This document shows positions 1 to 6,870 of a stretch of DNA of 11,209 nucleotides, piece by piece. The stretch's first letter is position 1. The number at the start of each line of letters is the position of its first letter. The notes below the pieces were generated by a model. The model ran no database searches. It saw nothing but the letters and a program-made list of their open reading frames with translations, and was not told the DNA's origin. The translations under genes and the position numbers were made by a program. Origin of the DNA: Pseudolabrys sp. (GTDB lineage: Bacteria > Pseudomonadota > Alphaproteobacteria > Rhizobiales > Xanthobacteraceae); assembly GCA_029945495.1 (NCBI GenBank), contig JAQSCR010000487.1:1-11209 (forward strand). The letters are read 5' to 3'.

Positions 1-640
1 CATCATCGGCATGGGCGCGCTCTCGGTCGCGGTGATCGGCGGCCCGCTCACCATGACCTTCATTGCGCTGGAAACGACCGGCGACCTGTGGCTGACCACC
101 GCGGTGCTTATTGCCGTGATTATTTCCATGCAGGTAACGCGCGAATTCTTCGGCTACTCCTTCACCACCTGGCGGTTCCATCTGCGCGGCGAAACCATTC
201 GCGGCGCCGCCGATGTCGGCTGGATCAGGGATCTGACAGTGGCGCAGATGATGCGCGCCGACGTGCGCACGACGCCGGTCGAGGCCGACGTCGCCGCGTT
301 CCGGCAAGCGTTTCCTCTCGGCTCGACCAATCAGGTCATCGCCGTCGATGAAGACGGCCGCTACGCCGGTATGGTGCTGGTGGCGGAAGCGCATGCCGCG
401 GAACTGCCTTCTATCACGCCGCTGCGCAACATCCTGCATCACGCCGACCATGTCGTGCTGCCGCAGATGACGGCGCAAGAGGCGATCGCCGCGTTCGGCA
501 AATTCGAAGCGGAAGCCTTGGCGGTGGTCGATTCTGTGGAACGCCGTCAGGTTCTCGGGCTGCTCAGCGAAGCCCATGCGCTGCGGCGTTTCTCAGACGC
601 CTCGGAGAGGCAACGGCGCGAACTGCTCGGCGAAATCTAA
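1..640 (+). CDS. ClC-family chloride channel/transporter with CBS domains, C-terminal part
   Basis: Partial gene entering from the left edge; the open frame runs from base 2 without a start, giving 212 visible residues. The first ~45 residues are hydrophobic with the small-residue pattern of the last ClC membrane helices (GMGALSVAVIGGPLTMTFIA, then LETTGDLWLTTAVLIAVII), close to the conserved G-A-P-hydrophobic-E-x-T-G-D block of ClC proteins. A cytoplasmic tail follows with two CBS-like units, roughly residues 75-135 and 140-200 (the DLTVAQMMR entry is typical). The family moves chloride across the inner membrane as a channel or as a Cl-/H+ exchanger. The residue that separates these modes lies in the missing N-terminal part, so the mode cannot be called. 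The CBS pair probably senses a nucleotide or ionic state. It converges on the small minus-strand gene next to it and is not part of the dnaN-recF cluster. Confidence 0.85.
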   Translation, partial: IIGMGALSVAVIGGPLTMTFIALETTGDLWLTTAVLIAVIISMQVTREFFGYSFTTWRFHLRGETIRGAADVGWIRDLTVAQMMRADVRTTPVEADVAAFRQAFPLGSTNQVIAVDEDGRYAGMVLVAEAHAAELPSITPLRNILHHADHVVLPQMTAQEAIAAFGKFEAEALAVVDSVERRQVLGLLSEAHALRRFSDASERQRRELLGEI

Positions 641-669
641 GTGGTTCGAAGACCGGTATAACGGCGCGC

Positions 670-876
670 TCAGCGCCCGCTATTGAACTCAATCGCGTTC
701 GCCGTCACATGGCGCAAATGATGGAACCCCGGTTCATACGTTGGAACCGGCTGGCTGAAAGCGGACATCGCAGCCGACAGAATTTCGATCTTGTCGAGTT
801 CGACGCGAATCCGTTCGACCGAGCGCTGTAGTTCACGCTTTAGCCGGTCTCCTGCTGATAAAGTTTCTCTTGTCAT
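670..876 (-). CDS. Small hypothetical protein, 68 aa
   Basis: I do not recognise this protein. It starts MTRETLSAGDRLKRELQRS and has a charged, probably alpha-helical N-terminal half (about residues 8-40, with heptad-like L/I/V spacing suggesting a short coiled coil). The C-terminal half is more polar and contains PTYEP and HHLRH. There is no signal peptide or membrane segment. The reason to call it a gene is the start: a GGAAG ribosome-binding site (883-887) lies 6 bases before the ATG. A competing plus-strand frame over the same bases has no comparable support. The gene lies 113 bases downstream of the recF stop on the same strand, so it could be read through from recF or have its own promoter. 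It ends 29 bases from the stop of the convergent chloride-channel gene. It occupies the place where many relatives carry gyrB after recF. Confidence 0.55.
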   Translation of the reverse strand: MTRETLSAGDRLKRELQRSVERIRVELDKIEILSAAMSAFSQPVPTYEPGFHHLRHVTANAIEFNSGR

Positions 877-948
877 TGCCCACTTCCGTTTCTTGGCTCA
901 CGACGTGTGGAGGTTAAGGCATTGGGCGGGCGATGGTTCCTGTTTTCG

Positions 949-966
949 GCGATATCGGAATATCGC
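949..966. other. Stem-loop in the gap after recF
   Basis: A perfect 7-bp inverted repeat, GCGATAT / ATATCGC, with a 4-base loop lies 24-41 bases beyond the recF stop. On the minus strand the loop reads TCCG, a UNCG-type tetraloop. No T-run follows on either strand, so it is not a standard intrinsic terminator. It may mark the 3' end of the dnaN-recF transcript or protect it from 3' decay. Confidence 0.35.
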
Positions 967-989
967 GATGAATAGGCGATAGCTGCACA

Positions 990-2147
990 TCAAATGGAAC
1001 TTGCGGACAGCGGCGCCACGCTGCCGTTACGCACCTCGAACATCGCGGCGCGGCCGGCAATATCGCCGAAGGCGGCGGGATCGGCGCCGGTCATCCACAC
1101 TTGCACGCCCAGCGCCGAAAGCGCGTCGTAGAGCGCGGCGCGGCGCAGTGGATCGAGATGCGCGACCACCTCGTCGAGCAGCATCACCGGCGCGTAGCCG
1201 GTCATCTCCTTGATCAGCCGCGCATGCGCCAGCACCAGCCGGATCAGCAACGCCTTCTGCTCGCCGGTCGAGGCCTCGGCGGCGGGTATGCCCTTGCCGG
1301 CGTGCGTCACCAGAAAATCCGAACGATGCGGGCCGTCGAGCGTGCGGCCGGCGGCGGCGTCGCGGGCGCGGTTCTGTTTCAACAGTTCGCGATAGCGGTC
1401 TTCGATGTCGAGCGCGCTGTGCTCGGGCAGCATGCGCTCCATCCAGCCGTCCAACGCGATGTCCGGCAAAGCAAAGGCCGGTGCCTGGTCGCGGGTGGCA
1501 TTGAGCGCCGCAGACAGACGTCCGACGGTTTCGGCGCGCGCCGCCGCCACCGCGACCGCGACTTCCGCCGTCTCGTGCTCGATGGCATCTAGCCAGTGCG
1601 GATCGCTGCGGCCGTCTTCCAAGAGCCGGTTGCGCGATCGCAACGAGCGTTCCAGCGCGTTGACGCGGCCGGAGTGCTGGGCGTCGACCGCCAGCACCAG
1701 GCGGTCGAGGAAGCGCCTTCGCTCCGACGCCGGCCCGTTGAACAACGGGTCCATCGACGGCGTCAGCCACACGACGCGCAGGTGATCGGCGAAAGCCGTG
1801 GCCGAACCGACGTTCTCGCGGTCGATGCGGCACTTGCGGTTGGTGGCGGCCTCATCGCCCGCGGGCGGATCGATGCCGGTGCCGAGCGTCGAGAGGCCGA
1901 GCATGCCCTCGATCTCGGCCGACACCGCCCAGGAGCCATCGCCCTCGGAAAACGCCAGTTCGTCCATGGTGGCACGGTGCAGGCCGCGCCCGGGCGCCAG
2001 CATCGAGATCGCTTCGATCAGATTGGTCTTGCCGGCGCCGTTGACGCCGGTGAGCACCACGGGGCCGGCCTGGTCGAGCGAAAGCTGCGCGGCGCGATAG
2101 CTGCGGAAATTCGTGAGCGTCAGGCGGCGAATGAAGGCGGCGGTCAT
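990..2147 (-). CDS. recF: DNA replication and repair protein RecF
   Basis: RecF is an SMC/ABC-like ATPase that binds gapped DNA and helps RecO and RecR load RecA at stalled forks. The 385-residue product has the usual family length. It begins with the typical RLTLTNFRSY strand. Walker A is GVNGAGKT at residues 34-41, the ABC signature STGEQKA at 293-299, and Walker B VMLLDEVVAHLD at 321-332, all with intact key residues (K40, S293, D325/E326). The RRRFLDRLV block near 143-151 is also characteristic. The start ATG (2145-2147) has only a weak GAG-type ribosome-binding site, which suits translation within an operon. It lies 28 bases after the gntK stop on the same strand and appears to be the last gene of the dnaN-gnd-gntK-recF run. 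It is followed by a stem-loop and a small unknown gene instead of gyrB. Confidence 0.96.
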   Translation of the reverse strand: MTAAFIRRLTLTNFRSYRAAQLSLDQAGPVVLTGVNGAGKTNLIEAISMLAPGRGLHRATMDELAFSEGDGSWAVSAEIEGMLGLSTLGTGIDPPAGDEAATNRKCRIDRENVGSATAFADHLRVVWLTPSMDPLFNGPASERRRFLDRLVLAVDAQHSGRVNALERSLRSRNRLLEDGRSDPHWLDAIEHETAEVAVAVAAARAETVGRLSAALNATRDQAPAFALPDIALDGWMERMLPEHSALDIEDRYRELLKQNRARDAAAGRTLDGPHRSDFLVTHAGKGIPAAEASTGEQKALLIRLVLAHARLIKEMTGYAPVMLLDEVVAHLDPLRRAALYDALSALGVQVWMTGADPAAFGDIAGRAAMFEVRNGSVAPLSASSI

Positions 2148-2175
2148 TTCTCAAGCATCAATCGCGATTGGGGCT

Positions 2176-2727
2176 TCAATATTGCGCGCGCGTCGGCGTC
2201 GCCAGTCTATCAACGATCGTGCTGACGATGGCATCGGGCGCGGCGTCGACCGGAATTGCGATCGCGGGCTCGTCGGCGCCCGGCTCCTGCAAGGCGGCGA
2301 ATTGGCTGTCGAGCAGCCCCGGCGGCATGAAATGATTGGTACGCGCGGCGAGCCGCTGCGCGATGAGTTCCTTGGCGCCTTGCAGATAGACGAAGCCGAC
2401 GTCGGCATGGCCGTCGGCGAGGATGTTGCGATAGCTGCGCTTGAGCGCCGAGCATGTGACGACGATCGGCCGATGCGCCTGGCGCGCAGCCTCGATCCGC
2501 GCGGCAATCGCCTTCAGCCAGGGCAGGCGGTCGTCATCGTTGAGCGGAATGCCACGCGACATTTTCTCGATGTTCGCCAGCGGATGCAGGCTGTCGCCTT
2601 CGACCAGCGGCCATTGCAGCCGCTCGGCCAGCCTTGCCGCCACCGTGCTCTTGCCGACGCCGGAGACGCCCATGACGACGATGGCCGTCGTCCAATCGGG
2701 CGCCTGGGTCACCGGGCGCTGCGGCAT
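2176..2727 (-). CDS. gntK: Gluconokinase (GntK family)
   Basis: Phosphorylates D-gluconate with ATP to give 6-phosphogluconate in the cytoplasm, feeding the Entner-Doudoroff and pentose phosphate routes. The 183-residue product fits the small P-loop gluconokinase family. Walker A is GVSGVGKS (20-27). The substrate block EGDSLHPLANIEKMSRGIPL (43-62) is followed by NDDDRLPWL (63-71). CSALKRSYRNIL (92-103) and HFMPPGLLDSQFAALQEP (132-149) are further family motifs. A longer in-frame reading reaches 2892 inside gnd, but it has no family similarity upstream of the P-loop. The ATG at 2725-2727 overlaps the gnd stop as TGATG, and an AGGG ribosome-binding site (2737-2740) precedes it. Translation is therefore probably coupled to gnd, whose substrate is the product of this enzyme. 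Confidence 0.93.
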   Translation of the reverse strand: MPQRPVTQAPDWTTAIVVMGVSGVGKSTVAARLAERLQWPLVEGDSLHPLANIEKMSRGIPLNDDDRLPWLKAIAARIEAARQAHRPIVVTCSALKRSYRNILADGHADVGFVYLQGAKELIAQRLAARTNHFMPPGLLDSQFAALQEPGADEPAIAIPVDAAPDAIVSTIVDRLATPTRAQY

Positions 2728-3689
2728 CAGGAGCTGCCCTTGGCCTCGACGTGACCGCCGAAGCCGCGCCGCATCGCCGAGATCACCTTGTCGGCGAAAT
2801 TGGCTTCGCGGCGCGAACGGAAGCGCGCATAGAGCGCCGCCGTCAGCGTCATCACCGGAATGGCGCGTTCGATCGCGGTCTGAATGGTCCAACGGCCTTC
2901 GCCGGTATCGTCGACCTTGCCGGAAAAGTCCTTGAGCCGCGCATCCTGCCTGAGCGCGGCGGCGGTCACATCGAGCAGTTTCGATTCGACGATGCTGCCG
3001 TGCCGCCAGACTTCGGCGATTTCGTCGATCTTCAGCGGCAGCCGCTCGGCTGCCGGCACGGACTCGTCATTGGCCTCGGCCAATATCTGAAATCCCTCGG
3101 CATAGGCCTGCATCAAACCGTATTCGATGCCATTGTGCACCATCTTGACGAAATGCCCGGCGCCATTGGGGCCGACATGCAGCCACCCTTGCGGTGCTGT
3201 TGATGTTGTCCCGGACGTTGCGCCACCGGGCGACAGCGCGGCAAAGACCGGCGCCAGACGCGCTACGACATCGCGTTCGCCGCCCATCATCAGGCAGTAG
3301 CCGGACGTGGCGCCGAGCACGCCGCCGCTGGTGCCGACATCGACGTGATGGATGGCGCGCTCCTTCAGCGCTTTGGCGCGGCGCAGGTCGTCCTTCCAAA
3401 ACGTATTGCCGCCATCGATGATGGTGTCGCCGGCGTCGAGCAGTTCGGCCAGCTCGGCGATTGTCGTTTCGGTCGCCTCGCCTGCTGGCAGCATGACCCA
3501 GACCGCGCGCGGCGGAGTCAGCTTCTGCACCAAGTCCTTGAGGCCCGAGGCCCCCGTGGCCCCATCCGCCGCCAGCGCCTGCACCGCGGTCTCGGCATGA
3601 TCGCTGACAACAACGCTGTGGCCATGCTTGATTAGACGGCGCGATAAATTCGCCCCCATGCGCCCGAGGCCGATCATTCCGATCTGCAT
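2727..3689 (-). CDS. gnd: 6-phosphogluconate dehydrogenase, decarboxylating, short form
   Basis: Oxidatively decarboxylates 6-phosphogluconate to ribulose 5-phosphate and CO2. At 320 residues it is the short bacterial form, against about 470 for the E. coli-type enzyme. The N-terminal Rossmann motif is GLGRMG (7-12). Strand beta-2 ends in Asp30 (VVVSDH), where NADP-specific enzymes usually have Asn-Arg, so NAD+ preference is likely; this is inference from position. IDGGNTFW (91-98), GTSGGVLGA (119-127), and GHFVKMVHNGIEYG (178-191, with the catalytic Lys182 and Glu189 equivalents) are intact. EGRWT (264-268) lies in the C-terminal helical part. It starts 38 bases after the dnaN stop and overlaps gntK by one base, so it appears to sit in the same transcript. 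The product name is secure; cofactor preference is not. Confidence 0.94.
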   Translation of the reverse strand: MQIGMIGLGRMGANLSRRLIKHGHSVVVSDHAETAVQALAADGATGASGLKDLVQKLTPPRAVWVMLPAGEATETTIAELAELLDAGDTIIDGGNTFWKDDLRRAKALKERAIHHVDVGTSGGVLGATSGYCLMMGGERDVVARLAPVFAALSPGGATSGTTSTAPQGWLHVGPNGAGHFVKMVHNGIEYGLMQAYAEGFQILAEANDESVPAAERLPLKIDEIAEVWRHGSIVESKLLDVTAAALRQDARLKDFSGKVDDTGEGRWTIQTAIERAIPVMTLTAALYARFRSRREANFADKVISAMRRGFGGHVEAKGSS

Positions 3690-3727
3690 GTGTTCATCCC
3701 GATCGTCGAACGACAGCGGAAACGGGG

Positions 3728-4846
3728 CTACACCCGCATCGGCATCAGGACATACAGCGCGCCCTTGGCGTCCTTGTCCTGAACCAAAGTCGGCGAACCC
3801 GGATCGGCGAGCTTGAGCACTGCCACTTCGCCTTCGATCTGCGCCGCGATGTCGAGCAGATAGCGCGAGTTGAAACCGATATCGAGCGGTTCGCTGTCGT
3901 ACTCGACTTCGAGTTCTTCGGTGGCGGACCCTGAATCCGGGTTGGTCACCGACAGCACCAGCCGTCCGCCGGTGATCGACAGCTTGACGGCGCGGCCGCG
4001 CTCGCTCGACACGGTCGAGACGCGGTCGACCGCGGCCTCGAAATCCTTCTTGTCGACGATCAGGCTCTTGTCGTTATTGGCCGGGATGACGCGGCCGTAA
4101 TCGGGGAAGGTGCCGTCGATCAGCTTCGAGGTCAGCACCACATTGCCGATCGAGAAGCGGATCTTGCCGACCGACAGCTCGATCAGGACTTCGCCTTCGC
4201 CGGATTCGATCAGGCGCTGCACTTCGGCGACCGTCTTGCGCGGCACGATGATGCCGGGCATGCCGGCGGCGCCCTCCGGCAGCGACAGCTCGACCTGCGC
4301 TAGCCTGTGCCCGTCGGTCGCCACCGCGCGCAAGGTCGCGGTCTTGCCGCTACCCGCGGCGTGCAGATAGATGCCGTTGAGATAATAGCGCGTCTCTTCG
4401 GTCGAGATCGCGAACTGGGTCTTGTCGATCAGCCGCTTCAGGTCGGCGGCCGGCAGGCTGAACTTGTGGCTCATCTCGCCGGCGGCGAGATCGGGAAAGT
4501 CGCTTTCCGGCAAAGTCTGCAGGGTGAAGCGCGAGCGTCCGGCGCGGATCGACAGCACGGCGCGATCGCCGGAGCCTTCAATGACGATCTGCGAGCCGTC
4601 CGGCAGCTTGCGGACGATGTCGTAGAACATATGCGCCGGCACGGTGGTGGCGCCGCCGGGGGCGACTTCGGCCGAAATCGAGTCGATGACTTCGAGATCG
4701 AGGTCGGTGGCCTTCATGCTGAGCTTACCCTTGTCGGCGCGGATCAGCACGTTGGCGAGAACGGGGATGGTATTGCGCCGTTCCACCACGCGATGGACGT
4801 GGCCCAGCGATTTCAGGAGTTCGGCACGCTCGACAGTGACTTTCAT
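3728..4846 (-). CDS. dnaN: DNA polymerase III sliding clamp (beta subunit)
   Basis: The beta clamp forms a ring dimer around DNA and tethers Pol III and many partner proteins. The 372-residue product has the full family length, corresponding to three repeated clamp domains (about 1-120, 130-250 and 255-372). Recognisable blocks are the N-terminal MKVTVERAELLKSL, RRNTIPVLANVLI (23-35), the ATDGHRLA segment in the second domain, PDYGRVIP in the inter-domain region, and the C-terminal VLMPMRV, whose last residues line the partner-binding pocket. The ATG at 4844-4846 gives the canonical N-terminus; the upstream ribosome-binding site is weak (GGGTC). It is separated from dnaA by 292 bases carrying palindromic repeats, so it may have its own promoter, though I could not assign one. 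gnd follows after 38 bases. Confidence 0.97.
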   Translation of the reverse strand: MKVTVERAELLKSLGHVHRVVERRNTIPVLANVLIRADKGKLSMKATDLDLEVIDSISAEVAPGGATTVPAHMFYDIVRKLPDGSQIVIEGSGDRAVLSIRAGRSRFTLQTLPESDFPDLAAGEMSHKFSLPAADLKRLIDKTQFAISTEETRYYLNGIYLHAAGSGKTATLRAVATDGHRLAQVELSLPEGAAGMPGIIVPRKTVAEVQRLIESGEGEVLIELSVGKIRFSIGNVVLTSKLIDGTFPDYGRVIPANNDKSLIVDKKDFEAAVDRVSTVSSERGRAVKLSITGGRLVLSVTNPDSGSATEELEVEYDSEPLDIGFNSRYLLDIAAQIEGEVAVLKLADPGSPTLVQDKDAKGALYVLMPMRV

Positions 4847-5010
4847 GGGAGACCCGCTTCAGCGCCTTTAAAATGAGCCCTTAAACCAGGCGCAACGGCA
4901 AGCCGGTCATCCGCGTGTGCGGAGCCGGGGGGCAAAGGTGGCAAGAGCGGGGCATTTAAGCAAGGGCGGCGGTGGGGTGGGCCAAAATTTCCCCAGGTGT
5001 GCACAGGCCG

Positions 5011-5063
5011 CGTTCCCCGGACGCGGCGCAGCACGCAGTGGTGCGCCGCAGATCCGGGGCCCC
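5011..5063 (-). repeat. GC-rich palindromic intergenic repeat, copy 1
   Basis: A 53-bp imperfect palindrome. One arm reads CCCCGGACGCGGCGCAGCAC; the other, read in reverse, is CCCCGGATCTGCGGCGCACC. It lies just after the dnaA stop. Read on the minus strand it aligns nearly end to end with copy 2 at 5079-5130, so the two are inverted relative to each other. Repeats of this type (CCGGG...TCTGC...GCGCTGCG...CCGGGACACG) are, from memory, abundant between genes in Bradyrhizobium-like genomes. The RNA would fold strongly and may dampen or end transcription from dnaA. Confidence 0.75.
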
Positions 5064-5078
5064 GCTTGCTAGAAAGCT

Positions 5079-5130
5079 GGGTCCCGGGTCTGCAGCGCGT
5101 CATTTCATGCCGCGCTGCGCCCGGGACACG
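5079..5130 (+). repeat. GC-rich palindromic intergenic repeat, copy 2
   Basis: A 52-bp imperfect palindrome with arms GTCCCGGGTCTGCAGCGCG (5081-5099) and CGCGCTGCGCCCGGGAC (5111-5127) around an 11-base loop. It is inverted relative to copy 1, with a 15-base spacer between them. It ends 8 bases before the dnaA stop codon, so it would be transcribed as the 3' end of dnaA mRNA. Confidence 0.75.
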
Positions 5131-5138
5131 AATCCGAC

Positions 5139-6510
5139 CTACTCCTGCAACTGCCTCTTGAGGATCTCGATCTCCTCGGCCAGCGCCATGTCGTTGCCGA
5201 CCAGGCCTTCGATCTTGCGAACCGCATGGAGAACCGTGGTGTGGTCGCGACCGCCAAACCTTCGCCCGATCTCAGGCAATGACCTAAGCGTCAGGGTCTT
5301 GGCCAGATACATCGCGACCTGCCGAGGGCGGACGACGTTGGCCGTCCGGCGCGACGACAACAGGTCGGAGCGGCTGACATTGTACTGCCGCGCCACCACC
5401 CGCTGGATGTCCTCGATCTTGACCCGCTTGGGCTCCTGCGGCCGGATCAGGTCGCGCACCTCGCGCTCGGCCATTTCCAGCGTGACCGATTGGCCGGTCA
5501 GCTTGTTGTGGGCGAGCAGGCGGTTGAGCGCGCCTTCCAGGTCGCGGCCGTTATGGGTGACGGTCTTGGCGATATAGGCCAGCACCGGCAGCGGCACGTC
5601 GAAGCTCGGATGGTGCGAGCGCGCGCTGACGACGCGGGCCTTGAGGATTTCAAAGCGCAGCTCCTCGCCGAGCGAGCCCATCTCGACCACCAGGCCGCCC
5701 GCCAGCCGCGAACGAACGCGGTCGTCGAGGCTTTCCAGTTCGGATGGCGGACGATCCGAGGCGATCACCACCTGGCGGCCGGCATCGATCAGCGCGTTGA
5801 GCGTGTGGCAGAACTCGGCTTGCGTCGACCTTGAAGGCAAGCGCGGTCTGGGTGCGCAGCGCCGAGACGAAGCCGTACATGAACTTCTCGGCGGTGAGAT
5901 AAAGAACTTTGCGCTCGCCGCCCGCGTTTCCGGCCCAGGTGATGGCCTGCAACAGATGCGTCTTACCCAGGCCGACACCGGCATGAATGTAGAGCGGATT
6001 GAACATCACCGGATCGGCGCGGCGGGCGGCGGCGACCTGACGAGCGGCGGCCTGCGCCAAGGTATTGGAACGGCCGACCATGAAACTGTCAAAGGTCAGT
6101 CGCGCGTCAAGCGGCGAGCCGCCAAGGGCTTCATGCACGCCGGGATCGCCGGCCAACATCGGACGTCCCACGCCGGCGCCATTGTTGAAGCGGCTGGCGG
6201 AATCGCTGGCGGCCATCAGCTCGGCTTTCGGCTTCGGCTGCACCGTGGTCTTGAGCACGGCTGAGCGCACGATCAGCTCGATGCGGCCGACCTCGTTCTG
6301 CTCGGTCTGCCAACAGGCCAGCACGCGTTCGGCATAATGCGACTGAATCCAGCTCTTGAGGAAGCGGGTCGGCACCGACAGGCGCACCACGCCGTCGGCG
6401 AGCTGCTCAAGGTCCATGCGCGCAAACCAGCTCGAAAAGACGTCGTCGCCGACTTCGGCGCGCAGACGTGCCTTAACCCGCGACCAGCTCTCGTTGTCAT
6501 CGTTGGACAT
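5139..6510 (-). pseudogene. dnaA: Chromosomal replication initiator DnaA, interrupted by deletion plus frameshift (or assembly error)
   Basis: DnaA binds oriC boxes and, as an ATP-bound helical oligomer, melts the origin. Two overlapping frames together give almost a whole DnaA. The first frame (6510-5830, 227 codons from MSNDDNESWS) holds domain I, the linker, FNPLYIHAGVGLGKTHLLQA (170-189, Walker A) and KVLYLTAEKFMYGFVSALRT, ending at ALAFK. The second frame (5828-5142, 229 codons) begins STQAEFCHTLNALIDAGRQV and holds the rest of the AAA+ domain, the domain IV helix-turn-helix and GGRDHTTVLHAVRKIE. Between them the family has about 20 residues including Walker B (IDDxQF); here only one base remains at 5829. 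Length supports a 59-bp loss: 1372 + 59 = 1431 bases, a 476-residue protein. The start ATG (6508-6510) follows GAGAAG after 6 bases. As printed it makes no functional DnaA. Since dnaA is essential, an assembly error or a second copy is likely. Confidence 0.93.
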
Positions 6511-6850
6511 TTTTTTCTTCTCTATCTGCTGAATCGGTTGGACGGATATGAGCGGCTCGGCATGGCGGCACGGAGCCGCCCACGCACCGGGAATGGGACA
6601 CAACAAAGATCACTCGAAAGGGTCGTTGGGAGGCGTCGGATCCGCTTTAGGCGTTGAAGGGCCGGCGGGACGTCTTCGGAACGAAACGAAAGATGTGGCG
6701 CGCTAATTGAGAAATGGCGGTGCAAAAACCGGGCGGACCACCGGCGCCGACCAGGCGCCCATAGCGGGGCGGCTGCGGGCGACAAGGGAAAATGAACGGG
6801 CCGACGGTCGGGAATGACGAACGATGGCGCTGCTCGAGCCTAGATTGAGC

Positions 6851-6870
6851 GACGCACTCTTCCGTGCGTC
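6851..6870. other. Perfect 7-bp stem-loop upstream of dnaA
   Basis: GACGCAC and GTGCGTC flank a 6-base loop. On the minus strand, the dnaA sense strand, the loop reads GGAAGA, so it would expose a GGA in a dnaA leader transcript if one begins further upstream. No T-run follows. Confidence 0.4.

Larger units (their letters stand above)
4847..5138. other. Non-coding gap between dnaA and dnaN
   Basis: A 292-bp gap. The dnaA-proximal half (5011-5130) is two copies of a palindromic repeat, listed separately. The dnaN-proximal half (about 4847-5010) would hold any dnaN promoter and leader, but I saw only weak candidates. Near 4865-4880 two TTAA half-sites lie 9 bases apart, not the 7 expected for a CtrA box. 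Open frames here are products of the GC-rich repeats and are not credible genes. Confidence 0.7.

Noticed and set aside
1001..2225. Long plus-strand open frames opposite recF and gntK
   Set aside because: They mirror strongly supported minus-strand genes in a GC-rich genome and carry no domains.
2728..2892. N-terminal extension of gntK into gnd
   Set aside because: The extra 55 residues are Arg/Asp-rich shadow sequence of gnd; the TGATG overlap and family length support the start at 2727.
4865..4889. TTAA half-sites upstream of dnaN resembling a CtrA box
   Set aside because: The half-sites are 9 bases apart, not 7, and no other CtrA signal is nearby.
4985..5008. TTTCCCCAGG and TGTGCACAGG as possible degenerate DnaA boxes
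   Set aside because: Neither matches TTATCCACA closely enough, and they are isolated.
4843..5103. Minus-strand open frame of 86 codons between dnaA and dnaN
   Set aside because: It runs through the palindromic repeats and has no family motif or ribosome-binding site; such frames are common artefacts of these GC-rich repeats.
5139..6510. Programmed ribosomal frameshift in dnaA
   Set aside because: Frameshifting could rejoin the frames but cannot restore the roughly 20 missing residues with Walker B, and there is no slippery sequence at the junction.
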